The notes below the pieces were generated by a model. It saw nothing but the letters and a program-made list of their open reading frames with translations. It made no database searches and was not told the origin of the DNA. A stretch of DNA of 64,000 nucleotides from Euryodendron excelsum (lineage: Eukaryota > Streptophyta > Magnoliopsida > Ericales > Pentaphylacaceae), in NCBI GenBank assembly GCA_033060915.1, contig CM065377.1, forward strand, positions 56,196,683-56,260,682, given 5' to 3'. Positions within the stretch are counted from its first letter, which is position 1, and every line of letters begins with the position of its first letter. Position numbers and translations under genes: made by a program. Of the stretch, positions 22,399 to 34,597 are shown in pieces.

Positions 22399-23858
22399 TG
22401 ACACGCCTCCAGTTGTGCTTCAACTGGAGCCACTCCGCAAGGGCACGGAGGTCGCGCTTGTAGTAAAACCGGAGGATCCGGTGTCGTTCTCTCCCAAGGG
22501 AATTCTGCAAATATAGCAACAAAGCTCAACTAGCACGGGTACTTATCTTAATGGATTGCAAATGAAAATTCTTAACATAAAAGAGACCGAAAATATGTTG
22601 GTTTTGAGATGATGATGGTTATATGCTTCATGCAATAATTTAGTGACTATGAAAAAACAACAAAAGCTAGTTTTATGTGATTAAGGAGAAAAGCTTGGAC
22701 ATGGTTGTTTTGATCCACCAATTCACAACAAGGGTTTCCAATGAGAGGTTTTATAACTCAAATCAAGAATCACACCTTGGATTCTTGATTCGGAAAATGT
22801 CGGCTATAAAAATGTGGGTTTTGTTTGATTGAGCCTAGAGAGAGAATATATAATTGGTACCCTAGAATCAAACCTTAAACATGTGCAATACCTATACCAA
22901 ATGTTGATTTGTGCATAAATATTACCAAAGGGTTATGAATCTAGGTTTTTCTAATGAATCTCATACTAAATCAAATGAAACCATATAATTTTGAGGATAT
23001 GACTTTGAAGTCCATACAACCCATTTTCAACCCTTTGAAGATCCTTGGTGGATCTTCACAATCACATCCAAGGGGTGTTTAGCTACTAGAATCCATGTTA
23101 ACTAACATAAAAAGCGACAAATCTACCATTAAACTATAAAAAGCTAGTGTTTGGTTGCCAAGAAAATGAGAGAAAGTGCCAAGAAAATGATGGAAAGTTG
23201 CTAGAAAATGTAGAAAATCATTCACTTCATATATATAACAAACATTCACTTACAATGATCCAAAAGCAATAAATGACATTAAATACAAATCATTAAGAGT
23301 AGATCTAACCAAAAACCTTACAAGATAACAAAAATCCACTTTTGGAGCCTTCTTCCCGTCCAAACTGCTGCAGAAAATACCCTATATCACTTTTTGTCTC
23401 GAACAAAAGCTTTTATACTCTGCAGAAAAACAGAGTCTGTACACACCGATCGATCGGTGTACGACCGATCGATCGCAAAACCGACCCCTCTCAAGTTTGC
23501 TTCTGTATCGTCTGTTGTGAGGATTCCGACGTCACCGATCGAACGCCCGATCGATCGAAAAAACGCCCTCTCTGAAGTTTGCTGCAAAAGGTGAACAGAG
23601 CATCACCGATCGATCGTAGGATCACCGATCGATCGGCCGATCGAACGTTCTGTGGACCGTTCGATCGGGCGATCGATCGGGCGATCGATCGGTCATTCTC
23701 AAGATTGCCCATTTGCCTTAGTTTGAGCTCCAAATCCTGCAAAAAGTGTACAAAAAGAGTTTTAACGCGTTTTAGGGGTTAGAATACTAAATTAACACCA
23801 AATTTAACTATTCAACTAACAATTTAAGCCAAAAGATTACTATTTCTAAGGGTAATCA
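22399..23858 (-). mobile_element. Solo LTR of the Y (Athila-type) family, copy 1 (1460 bp)
   Basis: On the plus strand it runs from TGACACGCCTCC to GGGTAATCA and matches the Y LTRs at 42401 and 53632. The TSD AGTGT lies at 22394-22398 and 23859-23863. No internal sequence remains. It contains a CGATCGATCGG-rich block (about 23440-23695) and an AT run at 23229-23238 as a possible TATA box (minus orientation). It sits in the X internal region. Confidence 0.9.
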
Positions 23859-23898
23859 AGTGTGTGTGGAATTTTTCAAAATGGAGGAAAGGACCCAA

Positions 23899-25384
23899 TG
23901 GTACGCCTCCAGATGTGCTTCACAACCGGAGTCACTTCGCAATAATACGGAGGTCGCGCATGTAGTAAAAACCGGAGGTTTCGGTGTCGTTCACTCCCAA
24001 GGGAATTCTGCAAATATAGCAATAAAGTTCAATTAGCACGAGCACTTATCTTGATGGATTGCAAATGAAAATTCTTTTCTTTTCCTAACATAAAAGAGAC
24101 CGAAAATATGTTGATTTTGAGATGATGGTGATTCAATGCTTAATGCAATAGCTTAATAACTAATGAAGGCAATAAAATATAGTTTTATGTAATTAGGAAA
24201 AAGCTTGAACATGGTTGTTTCGATCCACCAATTCACAACAAGGGTTTCCAATGAGAGGTTTATAACTCAAATCAAGAATCGCACCTTGGATTCTTGATTC
24301 GGAAAATGTCGACTATAAAAATGTGGGTTTTTGTTTGACTGAGCATAAAGACAAAATCTATGATTGACACCCTAGAATCAAACCTTAGATATGTGCAATA
24401 CCTATACCAAACGTTGATTTGTGCATAAATATTGCCAAGGGGTTATGAATCTAAGTTTTTCTAATGAATCTCATGCTAAATCAAATGGAACCATGAAATT
24501 TTAAGGATATGACTTTAAAGTTCATACAACTCATTTTCAACCCTTTGAAGATCTTTGGTGGATCTTCACAACCACATCCAAGGGATATTTAGCTGCTAAA
24601 ATCTATGTCAAAGAACATAAAAGAAGACAAATCTACCATTAAACTATGTAGAACTAGTGTTTAGTTGCCAAGAAAATGAGGAAAAATGGCAAGAAAATGA
24701 GAGAAAATGGCTAGAAAGAGTAGAGAAATATTCACTTCATATATCAAACATTCATTTACAATGATCCAAAAGCAATAAATGACAACATTACAAAGCATTA
24801 AGGTAAAACTAACTAAAAAACCCTTACAAAATATCAAAAGTTCTCCTTTGGAAGCTACTCTTACTGTCCAGATCTGCAGATTTTCGACCTTTTCTCACTT
24901 TGCAGAAAAACAGAGTCTGTACAGACCGATTGATCGGTGGTGGCGTCCGATCGAACGGCTGATCGAACGAATAATGGCAATCGATCGCCCGATCGAATGG
25001 AAAACCGACCTCTCTGAAGTTTGCATTTGTGTCGTCTGTTGAGGGAGTTCCAACGTCACTGATCGAACAGTCGATCGATCGGAAAAGCTCCCTCTCTGAA
25101 GTTTGCTACAGAGATCCGAACGGAGATCTCAAATCAATCGGTGAGTTTGGCGATCGATCAGCCGATCGAACGTTCTGTGGATCGTTCGATCGAGCAATCG
25201 ATCGGTCGATTGATCGATCACCCTCATATTTGCCTGTTTACCTTGGTTTAAGCTCCAATTCCTGTAAAAAGTGCACAAAAAGACTTTTAATGCATTTTGG
25301 GAGTTAAAATACTAAATTAACACTGAAATTTAACTAATCAACCAACAATTTAAGCTTAGAGATTACTATGTCTAAGAGTAATTA
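23899..25384 (-). mobile_element. Solo LTR of the Y family, copy 2 (1486 bp)
   Basis: It runs from TGGTACGCCTCC to GAGTAATTA, so both ends carry substitutions against the family. The TSD CCCAA lies at 23894-23898 and 25385-25389. Only 40 bp separate it from copy 1, and it has the same orientation. It is visibly more diverged than copy 1 and the Y LTRs, so probably an older insertion. The GATCGATC block lies at about 24925-25225. Confidence 0.9.
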
Positions 25385-25389
25385 CCCAA

Positions 25390-25679
25390 CAACACACATC
25401 ACATCTTGTACATTCATTCACATACATGGCAATAAATAAGACATGAAATAAAAAAGTGAACAAAGGTCCACCTAAAAAAGACAAATGCAAGGTAAAATGG
25501 GTGATTAATGTAAGAGCATGAATGTAAACAATGAATGCGAGTGATAACACTATTTTGAAAAATAGGATTTGCTTTGGAAACTTGAAAAATTTGAAGAGTG
25601 GATAAAACTGGGCAAAGTAACTGGAGATTCTGGGTAAGTGAAGGGTGAAGAGACATGTTAATGGCCTAACCCTCTAAGT
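25390..25679 (-). mobile_element. Element X leader (5' internal end)
   Basis: About 290 bp directly downstream (minus strand) of the X LTR2 primer site. No ORF is recognised. With 22399-25389 removed it continues into the non-coding region left of 22399. Confidence 0.5.
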
Positions 25680-25700
25680 GTCCCTAGTGGAGTTGTTAAC
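25680..25700 (-). other. Primer binding site of element X (tRNA-Arg-like, decayed)
   Basis: On the minus strand GTTAACAACTCCACTAGGGAC starts at the LTR2 end. It resembles the TGGCGACTCCAC-type primer site complementary to plant tRNA-Arg, with several mismatches. Its presence marks LTR2 as a 5' LTR. Confidence 0.55.
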
Positions 25701-25836
25701 TGTCACGCCAGTGTCCAAGGTCCTTTCGGCTTGGAGACAAAAAGCACAGAACTCTGTCACTAGAACTCCTCCTCCTAGAAGGACAAGTGCGACTAGGTTT
25801 GAAAATTGGTTTGACTAAGGGCTTTTCAGAAAAATA

Positions 25837-25877
25837 GGAGTCGCCACCTAACTTAATTAAGGTGAGTTAGGGCACCT
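25837..25877 (-). other. Candidate pseudoknot plus TGGCGACTCC, X LTR2
   Basis: Stem 1 AGGTG/CACCT, linker C, stem 2 CCTAACT/AGTTAGG, all perfect, then TGGCGACTCC. Same layout as in LTR1 and A-D. Confidence 0.5.
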
Positions 25878-26251
25878 AAAACTAAGTGTTAATTCAAAGA
25901 TTAAACTTAGGGTTTTTGAAAAAGGTGTTGAAAACTCCCTCAAGAGAGGGTTTTTAAGAAAATAGGTTGTTTGGCAACCTTTGGAAAGATTTAAGCCTTT
26001 TGGAAAATAACTCCATTTTGGTCATTTGAAAACAGAAATCTATGGTTCAGGGGTTGGTTACGTGTAAGGAAGATATCCCAAAATCATCACCCTACCCCGC
26101 TGTCGCGCTCAGATTTTTCGCACTCGAGGAATACACACACAAGCAAAAAAAATACTGTACTCTCTCGTTAGAACTCACCCTCTTAGAAGAATGAGTGCGA
26201 CTAGGTTTGAATTGAAAATTAATTTGAATAAAGGGCTTTTGGAAAAAGTTT

Positions 26252-26292
26252 GGAGTCGCCACCTAACTTGATTAAGGTGAGTTAAGTCACCT
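26252..26292 (-). other. Candidate pseudoknot plus TGGCGACTCC, solo LTR B
   Basis: Stem 1 AGGTG/CACCT; stem 2 CTTAACT/AGTTAGG with one G-U pair; TGGCGACTCC follows. Confidence 0.45.
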
Positions 26293-26871
26293 AAAAACTA
26301 AGCATAATCCTAAGACTACACTTAGGGTTTTTGAAAACGATTTTTGAAAATACTACCTCTGGAGAGGGTTTTTAAGAAAACAGGTTGTTTGGCAACCTTT
26401 GGAAAACATTTAGCCCTTTTTTTGAAAAATAACTCCTTTTGGTCTTTCAAAAACAGTGATCTAGGTTCGGAGGTTGGTTACGTGTAGGGAAGACGCACTA
26501 AGCTATCACCCTACCCTGCCCTGCCCTTTCGGTACCTACATGTCAATCTACTCTAGATTCACCTATGAGAGTCTTTAGCTAACAAACTGTCCAATCCTAT
26601 CCACTTTAGAAAGGAATTTTTAAAAAGAAACTAACATGATGTATGATATGGAAGTGCAAGAAAAGAGAATTGAAAAATAGATTTGGAAAGAAATTGGTTT
26701 GATTTGAAAAGGAAGAGATAGAAGTTTGAATTTGGAAAGAAAGTTTTGGAAATTGAAAATAGAGATTTGGAAATAGAAATTTGGAATTGGAAGTTTGAAA
26801 ACAGATTGGAGATTTGAAAAGATTGTGGAATTTAAGATTTGAAAAATGTGGAGACCGCACCCATAAGGGTT

Positions 26872-26912
26872 GCCTACGTATCCTTTTGGAGGAATCAGGT
26901 CAGTTGTAGTTC
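26872..26912 (-). other. TACGTAGGC hairpin, solo LTR B
   Basis: Minus-strand outer stem ACTAC with GTAGG(C) and inner stem TCCT/AGGA around CCAAA. Confidence 0.5.
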
Positions 26913-29509
26913 GGACAAGAGTCCAATTGAAAATAGAAGATATGATTGGAAGAAAGAGATTGAATTGGAAATTGGATTGGAAGATTGAGAGATTGAACTT
27001 TGATTGGAAGATTTGAAAAGACTTGACTTTGGAAAACTTGGTTTTAGGAAACCTAGACTTAAGGACTTAGAAAAGAAATATTGGATTTGACTTGGAAAGA
27101 TTTTAGAAAATAATTGACTTGAATATTGGACTTAGAAGATTAGGAAAGCTTGGATTTAGGAAGGGTTCGAATTTGGAAAGTTCCATTTTAGGAAAGTTTC
27201 ATTGTAGGAAAGTGTCATTTTAAGAAAGTTTTGGTTTAGGAAAGTTTCAACTTAGGAAAGCTTAGATTTAGGAAAGTTTCGAATTAGGAAAGCTTCGACT
27301 TAGGAAAGTTTCAACTTAGGAAAATTTTGAATTAAGGAAGTTTCATGTTAAGAAATGTTTTGAAATAGAAAAGTGTTGAATTTAGAAATGTTTTTTGAAT
27401 TAGGAAAAATTTAGTTTGAGAAAAGTTTAGAATTTGAAAAATTTTAATTTAAGAAAGTTTTGAATTTGAAAAGCTTAGAATTTTAGAAAGATTTTAAATT
27501 AGAAGAGATTTGAATTTAGAAAGCTTTAGGAAGTTTAGGATTTTGGGAAGATTCAAAGTTTGAGTTTTAGAAAGATTTGGAAATCTAGATTCGAAAGTTG
27601 AAATTAAGAAAGGTTGGAATTAGGAAAGGTTTAGACTTGGGAAGACTTGAAGTCCAGGAAAGTTTAGAACTTAGAAAGTTTTTAGAGTTTAAGTTTTAGA
27701 AAATCTTGAGAATAGAAATGGTTTGAGTTTAGGAAAAATTTGAAAGCTTAGATTTGAAAAGTTAAGATTTGGAAAGGAGTAGAATTAGGAAAGGGTTGAA
27801 TTAGGAAAGATTTGGAAGTTGAGTTTTAAAATTTAGGAAAGATTTTTATGTTCAAGTTTTGGAAACTTAAGATTTAGGAAAGTAGAAGATTAGGAAGGAG
27901 TTGAATTAGGAAAGATTTAAACTAGGAAGAGTTAAGATTCCTATTTCCTAAAACAAGGGATTAGATTTTGTTTCTACAAGAGAATGTTTGATTTTGTTTC
28001 CAAAAACGGACAATAGAATCTAGTTTCCTAAACAGGAAGATTGGATTTGGCTTCTTAAAGGGAAGATTTGATTTGACAAGGATTTGGAAGAGGAAGTTTT
28101 AGAAATCCTAGATTTGAAAAACTATAGTTTTGACATAGAAAATAAGTTTTGGAAATATGTATAGTTTGGATGTGAAAAGGGAGATTTTGAAAACTTAGGT
28201 TTTAAGGCAAGTTCGAAAACCATGTTTTTGGAAAGAAAACTAGGGTTTCCTAATCATGAGTTCTAGGGCATGACTTGGGCTCTAAGGAAAGAGTTTTTTT
28301 GGAAAGTGTGTTTTTGGAAACGAAGATTTTGGAGGAAGATTCTAAAGAGGAATTTTTTAGAAAGCGTATTTTGAAAAGAATTTTAGGAAGGAAGTTTTTG
28401 AAAAATAAAACTTTGAGAGAGTTTTTGGAAAGATTTTTAGGAAATGTTTTTAGAAAGTGGATTTCGGGGAGAGTATTTTGGAAAGGAGTTGAAAAAGGGA
28501 GTTTTGAAAAATAGATTTTTGGAGGGTGTTTTTAAAAAACAACTTTGGAAAGAAGAGTTTTTAGAAATCATATTGAAAAAGAGAGTTTTAGAAAGAGAGA
28601 CTTTTGAAAGGAGAATTTTTTGAAAAGTAAAAAAACGTCTCACTTTTCTAAAGCAATTCTAACCATAAGAAGGTTAGAACTACTTTAAGAAAGTGGTTTT
28701 GAGAATAATAAGATTTGAAAATATGAACTATAAAAGTCACTTTAAATGTAACACTTTTCTAAGGTAACCCTAACCATGGAAACGCTAGAATCACCCTAGG
28801 ATTGTGATTTTGAAAACAAGTTTTGAAAAAGGAAATTTTGATGCAATTTTGAAAACAAGTTTAATGCAAGCTTTAAAAACGAGTTTGAAAACGATTTTTG
28901 GAAGATGCAAGATTATGATATGCATAATGGAAATTTAGGTCGTGAACATACAAGGTTAAGGCTTCACCACATAATCAAAGGAGCCGAACCCACGTGGTCT
29001 CCAGTTAGACTAAAAGAAAGCCCCCGGCACGGTGACCCTCCAATAGTCTAATCTTATACATGGACCGGGAATCCCCTTGTTTCAAGTATGCAAAGAAAGG
29101 GGGGGGAAAGAGATGGGGGATTAAAATAGATAAACTCAAGTGTGTTAGGAGAGAGAAGAGAGAGGGGGAAGTACAAAAACTTAAAGAGAAAGCCTACTGT
29201 ATGTCTTGTTTATTTTGCTTGCTTTGCGCGCCTTGCTTTTCTTGCTTTGGTCTTCACTTCAATCTTCAAGAGTCGTCTTCAATCTTCAAAACTTCATATT
29301 GCAGCTCTTCAAGTCTTCGAAGGAGGGTTGAAAGTTAGTGTATAAATGTATGAGAGTGTATAGGAGTGTATAGGAGGCTAAGGTTTGTGTATGGTGGCTA
29401 GGGTTTGGAAAACTTAGAGAAGCTAGGGTTTAGGGAGTGCACGAGCTCTGTAAATCGAAATATAGGATTTTTAGACTGAGTTTGTGGACCTCTTTCACAC
29501 TGGAAGAGG

Positions 29510-29523
29510 CTCTGTATTTATAG
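29510..29523 (-). promoter_or_regulatory. TATA box of solo LTR B
   Basis: CTATAAATACAGAG on the minus strand, equivalent to the A box. The GGCGCC palindrome cluster lies upstream at 29535-29646. Confidence 0.65.
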
Positions 29524-31703
29524 AGATGGGATAGACCTGGCGCCTGTTGCAGTGGCGCCAGGCCAAAATTCCTTTTGGCGCCACTAGGAGTGGCGCCAAG
29601 CCAATCCTAGTGGCGCCAGGCCAAATATTGGCTTGGTGGCGCCAACCAATTAGGAAACTATTAAGGTCGGCAAGCTACGTATCTTTGACAGATTTGAGCG
29701 CCTGTACTAGTGACTACCATGCAATTTTTAGCTTGGCTTCACTAAGAATGACTCTGAAAAGTTCGGGAATGATTTAAGGGACCGGGAATGGCCCGGAAGG
29801 CTGGAAAAGGGCAGGAACATTTAGAACAGTGTCCTGGAGGTATTTGACTTGAAAAATGAGGATAGGATGTGTCGGAAGGGTTGACCGAGCCTTTAGGGGC
29901 AAAACGGTCAACTGGATCGGAAATCTGTCAGGACGGACCCGGACTGTCTTGAAAAAAGACTCAAGATTTGGAAACATTATTCAGAATGTTCCCAAAGGCT
30001 GCCGGTTTGATACCCAGAGCCGGTGTGGTCGGAAAAGGTGACCGGCCCACCAGAGGTAAAACTGTCATTTTGCACCGGCTTTACCGGAACTGACTCGAAA
30101 TGATCCAAAAAGATGGAGGAAGGTTGAGAATGCTATAAAAATCAAACTCAGGGGATTACCGGTTAGATACCCAGAGCCGGTGTGGTCGAAAAAAGAGACC
30201 GGCCCATTAGGGGCAAAACGGTCATTTTGTACCGTGTTTGTCAGTACCGACTCGGAATGATCTGGGAAGGTAAAGGAAGGTTGGGAATACTATAAGAAGT
30301 ATTCTCAGGAGGTTACCGGTTTGATACCCAGAACCGGTGTGGTTCCCGGGGCATTCGAATGCCTAGGGGCAAAATGATCATCTTAACCGGAAAGTCTCGA
30401 AATTGGCCTGAAATTGACTAGAAGACACCTAATCATGTCGGATTGCCTTTAAGACAATCTTGGAAGGTTGGACTTACCGTTATGAGGATTCAAATGTGTT
30501 CTCGAGAAACGTGCCGAAAAACGCCCAAAGGGCAGTTTGGTCATTTTTCACCGAAGTGGGCTAGCAGACACTGGTGTTGACCTGGGTATTGAGTGTTTCC
30601 GCCACTCTGATGGCGGTCGCATGATACGGCGGTTTGTTGGCAATTCCCTATATCGACCTGCTTGTGAGTATTTCCGCTACTCTAACGGTTGTGATGTTTG
30701 TGAGTATTTCTGCTACTCTGAGGGTTCGCAATCATTCCCGAGACTGCCTGATCTCGGGAAGCTACTAAAGGGGACTTAATGCCTGAGAAGTCAACTTTCT
30801 CGAAAGGCGTGCCTAAACGGACATTTTCGCATTAGCGGGCTAGCAGGCGCCAAAGGTGGACCGTTCTACCATCTATGGGACTTGGGGTCTCGTCCTGGTC
30901 GACAGGTTTAAAGGGACTTACTGTCTCGAAGAGATTTTTTTTGAAAAATGTGTCGGATCGTCTCGAGGAATCAACTGTCTTGAGAGAGGGATTGGAATTG
31001 GAAAAGGGTCTTATCGTCTTCGGAAAGACGCGCCTGATTGGAGTATATTTACCATCTTAAGGAATCAACTGTCTCGAGAGAAGGATTGGAATTGGAAAGG
31101 GGTCTTATCGTCTTCGGAAAGACGTGCCTGATTTGGAATTGGAAAGGGGACTTATCGTCTTTGAAAAGACGTGCCTAATTTGGAATAGATTTATCGTCTC
31201 AAGGAATCAACTATCTCGAAAGAGGGACTGGAATTGGAATTGGAAAGGACAATGCCCCTAAGGGCATTTTGGTCATTTTGCCTTTATTGGGGTTTGGTGG
31301 GCCCGCGAAGCGATGGACAGACGGGATTTGGACTTAGAGAGTTGATTTCAATTGGAATACGTCCATATTGACTTGAGTACAAGTTTGGACGGAATATAGA
31401 CTGTCGAGCGATCAAAAATGGGATGCTTACACCCGCCCTTTCGGTACCTACATGTCTAATCACCCTTGGTTCACTCACTAGAATAACCGGTTACCGTTGT
31501 CCACTTAATATCCACTTTAGAATTTTGAAATCGGGGTTTAGTCATCACTTTTCGGATGAATGATGCATGATGCAAGTTTTTAGAAGAAGTTTGAAAATAA
31601 TGGGGGTTTTGAAAAAGTTTGGAATAGAAACTTTGAATTGATTGGAATTTTTGAAAAAGGGATTGGAGTTGAAATAAAAGTTATGACCACACCGTTTTAG
31701 GTT

Positions 31704-31746
31704 GCCTACGTATCTCATTTGATGAGAATCAGGTCATTCGTAGTTC
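31704..31746 (-). other. TACGTAGGC hairpin, X LTR2
   Basis: On the minus strand the outer stem is ACTACG/CGTAGG and the inner stem TCTCAT/ATGAGA is perfect around CAA. This differs at most inner-stem positions from family S yet stays paired. Confidence 0.6.
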
Positions 31747-32401
31747 GGGCAAGAGCCCAATGGAAAATAGACGCATTAGGGCCTTTGCAAGGTTTGAAGA
31801 TACTTTGGGGTTTTTGGAAAAGTTTAAGACACTTTGAGGTCTTTGAAAAAGTTCAAGACACTTTGAGGTTTTTGAAAAATGTTAAGACACTTGGAGATCT
31901 TTGGAAAAGTTTAAAACACTTTGAGGTCTTTGGAAGTTTTGACTTGAAATTGGATGGGGGCTTGTTTTGCAAATGTTTTCGGATCAACTTGAGGGAGTTT
32001 TGAAAAAATGCTTTGGCATGTCTCAAGAGAACTTGAAAGTGTTTTTGAAGTCTTGTTTTGAAAACTTTGGAGGCATGATTTTAGAATGTTTTGACGAATT
32101 AATTTTTGAAAGTGGCTAATGGTTTGGAGTCCTAATATGGACAACCTTGGAGGTTGCTCTTAATTTATCACTTTTCTTTAGAATCCCTAACCATGAGAGG
32201 GCTTGGGGCACCTTAGGTTTGTAACCTTTTGAAAACATTTTTGGGAAAGCCGTGAAGATGGAGTGTAAGAACATTTGAAGAGTTTATAGAGTTGGTTTTT
32301 TTTAAATCAAGAGAGTGGGAGGTTTTGGAAAAATGGGTTATGAGAATGGTTTAAAATTGAATGATCATTTAGAAAAGGGTTCAAGAGTTGGAACCTCAAA
32401 G

Positions 32402-32757
32402 TAACTAACCTAGGTAGGGTTGGCTTAGGATTAGGGGTGACCTAAGGTTGACTAACTTGGGTTAGGTTAACCTAGGGTTAAGATGACCTATGGTTAACTA
32501 ACTAAGGTGGGGTTAACCTAAGGTTAAGGTGACCTAGGATTAACTAACTAGGGTAGGGTTAACCTAAGGTTAGGATGAGTTAGGGTTAGATTAACCTAAG
32601 GTGAGACAACTACGGTCAAGTTAACCTAGGATTGGACAACTAAGGTCAAGTTAACCTAGGGTTGGTAAACTAGAGTCAAGTTCATTTAGGGTTGGACAAC
32701 TAAGGTCAAGTTAACCTAGGGTTGGTCAACTAGGGTCAAGTTAACCTAAGGTTGAAT
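32402..32757. repeat. AACCTAGGGTT tandem array in X LTR2
   Basis: Same two-part array as at 5236-5618, with about one unit fewer. It shows that the repeat was already in the ancestral LTR. Confidence 0.7.
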
Positions 32758-33159
32758 TGAAAGATGATTTTTGAAAGGTTGTTTGATGCACTTTTGGGAA
32801 GAGTTTTGAAAAACAAAACATGCTATATAATAGACTTGGGTTGACAATCTTTTTGAAGATCATTTCCATGAAAATTTTGACTTTAGCCAAGAACATGGTT
32901 TACATGGTTGGTGTTTGGAGACCATTCCAAGGAAGGTTTTCTTGGGGTCATTATAACCATAATCTTGTGTAAGCACCCCATTTTTGACCGCTCAACAGTC
33001 TACACTCCGTCCAGACTTGTGTTTAAGTCATTGTGGGCATATTCCAATCGAAATCAACTTTCTAAGTCCAAATCCCACTTGTCTATCGCTTCGCGGGCCC
33101 GCCAGGCCCAAATAGAGGCAAAATGACCAAAATGTCTTTAGGGGCATTGTCCTTTCCTT

Positions 33160-33522
33160 TCCAACCCCTCTCTCGAGACAGTTTATTCCTCGAGACGGTT
33201 CCAAATCAGGCATGTCTTCTCGAATACGGTAAGTCCCCTTTCTAACCCATTTCTCGAGACAGTTTATTTCTCGAGATGGTTCCAACTCAGGCACGTCTTT
33301 TCAAAGACGGTAAGTCCCCTTTCCAACCCCTCTCTCGAGACCGTTTATTCCTCGAGACGTTTCCAACTCAAGCACATCTTCTCGAAGACGGTAAGTCCCC
33401 TTTCCAACCCCTCTCTCGAGACAGTTTGTTCCTCGAGACGATTCCAAATGAGGCACGTCTTCTCGAAGACAGTAAGTCCCCTTTCCAATCCCTCTCTCGA
33501 GACAGTTTATTCTTCGAGACAG
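33160..33522. repeat. CTCGAGA 80-bp tandem array, solo LTR C
   Basis: About five units. Each contains CTCTCGAGACAGTTTATTCC and GTCTTCTCGAAGACGGTAAG. GTCTTC..GAAGAC is a perfect inverted repeat in several units. Confidence 0.8.
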
Positions 33523-34586
33523 TTCGAGTAGCGAAAATACTCACAAACATCACAACCATTAGAGTAGCGGAAATACTCACAAATAGGTCGATATAAGGAA
33601 TTGCCAACAAACCCCTGTGCCACGACGACCGCCGTCAGAGTGGCGAAAACACTCAAAACCCAAGTCAACACCAGGGTCTGTTAGCCCACTTCGGTGAAAA
33701 ATGACCAAACTGCCCCTTGGACCTTTTCCGAGACTTTCCGGTCAAGATGACCATTTTTGCCCCTAGGCATCTGAACGCCCCGGGAACCACACCGGCTCTG
33801 GGTATCAAACCAGTAACCTTCTGAGATTTTTTTTTATAGTAATCTCAACCCTTCTTTATCTTTCCGAGTCAGTTCCGGCAAACTCGGTAAAAAATGACGG
33901 TTTTGACCCTAGAGGGCCGGTCTCTTTTTCCGACCACACCGGCTCTGGGTATCAAACCGGTAACCTTCTGAGACTGCTTTTTGTAGTGTTCTCAATCTCC
34001 CTTTACCTTTTCGATTCATTCCGAGTCAATTTCGGCAAACCCGGTGCGAAATGACCGTTTTGCCTCTAGTGGGCCGGTCACCTCTTCTGACCACACCGGC
34101 TCTGGGTATCAAACCGAAAACCTTTGGGAATATTCTAAATAATGTTTCCAAATCCCAAGTCTTCTTCTGGGCAATCCAAGTCCGTCCCGTCAGCTTCCCG
34201 ATCCGATTGACCGTTTTGCCCCTAAAGGCCCGGTCAACCCTTCCAACACATCCCATCCTCACTTTTCAAGTCAAACACCTTCGGGACACTATTCTAAGTG
34301 TTCCTACTCTTTTCTAGCCTTCTGGACCATTCCTAGTCCCTTAAATCATTCCTGGACTTTCCGGAGTCACTCCTAGTGAAGCCAGGCTAAAAATTACATG
34401 GTAGTCACTAGTACAGGCACCCAAATCTAGTCAAAGATATGTTGCTTGCCGACCTTAAACATTTCCTAAATAGCTGGCGCCACTAGTAATGGCGCCAAGC
34501 CAAAAAATGGCCTGACGCCACTCCTAGTGGCGCCAATGTAAAGTTTGGTCTGACGCTACTGCAATAGGCACCAGTGTATTCCTCCC

Positions 34587-34597
34587 TTTATAAATAC
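34587..34597 (+). promoter_or_regulatory. TATA box of solo LTR C
   Basis: TTTATAAATAC followed by AGAGCCTC, at the same place relative to the GGCGCC cluster as in A. Confidence 0.65.

Larger units (their letters stand above)
26101..31431 (-). mobile_element. Solo LTR B, family S (5331 bp)
   Basis: In plus view it runs from TGTCGCGCTCAG to GATGCTTACA, inverted relative to A, C and D. The TSD CCCGC lies at 26096-26100 and 31432-31436. X LTR1 shows the empty site near 4366-4376. It holds the S modules in reverse order: candidate pseudoknot 26252-26292, hairpin 26872-26912, low-complexity U5 to about 28650, TATA 29510-29523, GGCGCC cluster 29535-29646, 150-bp repeats to about 30430, three 29-bp units at about 30585-30725, and CTCGAGA units at about 30890-31230. 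Confidence 0.9.
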
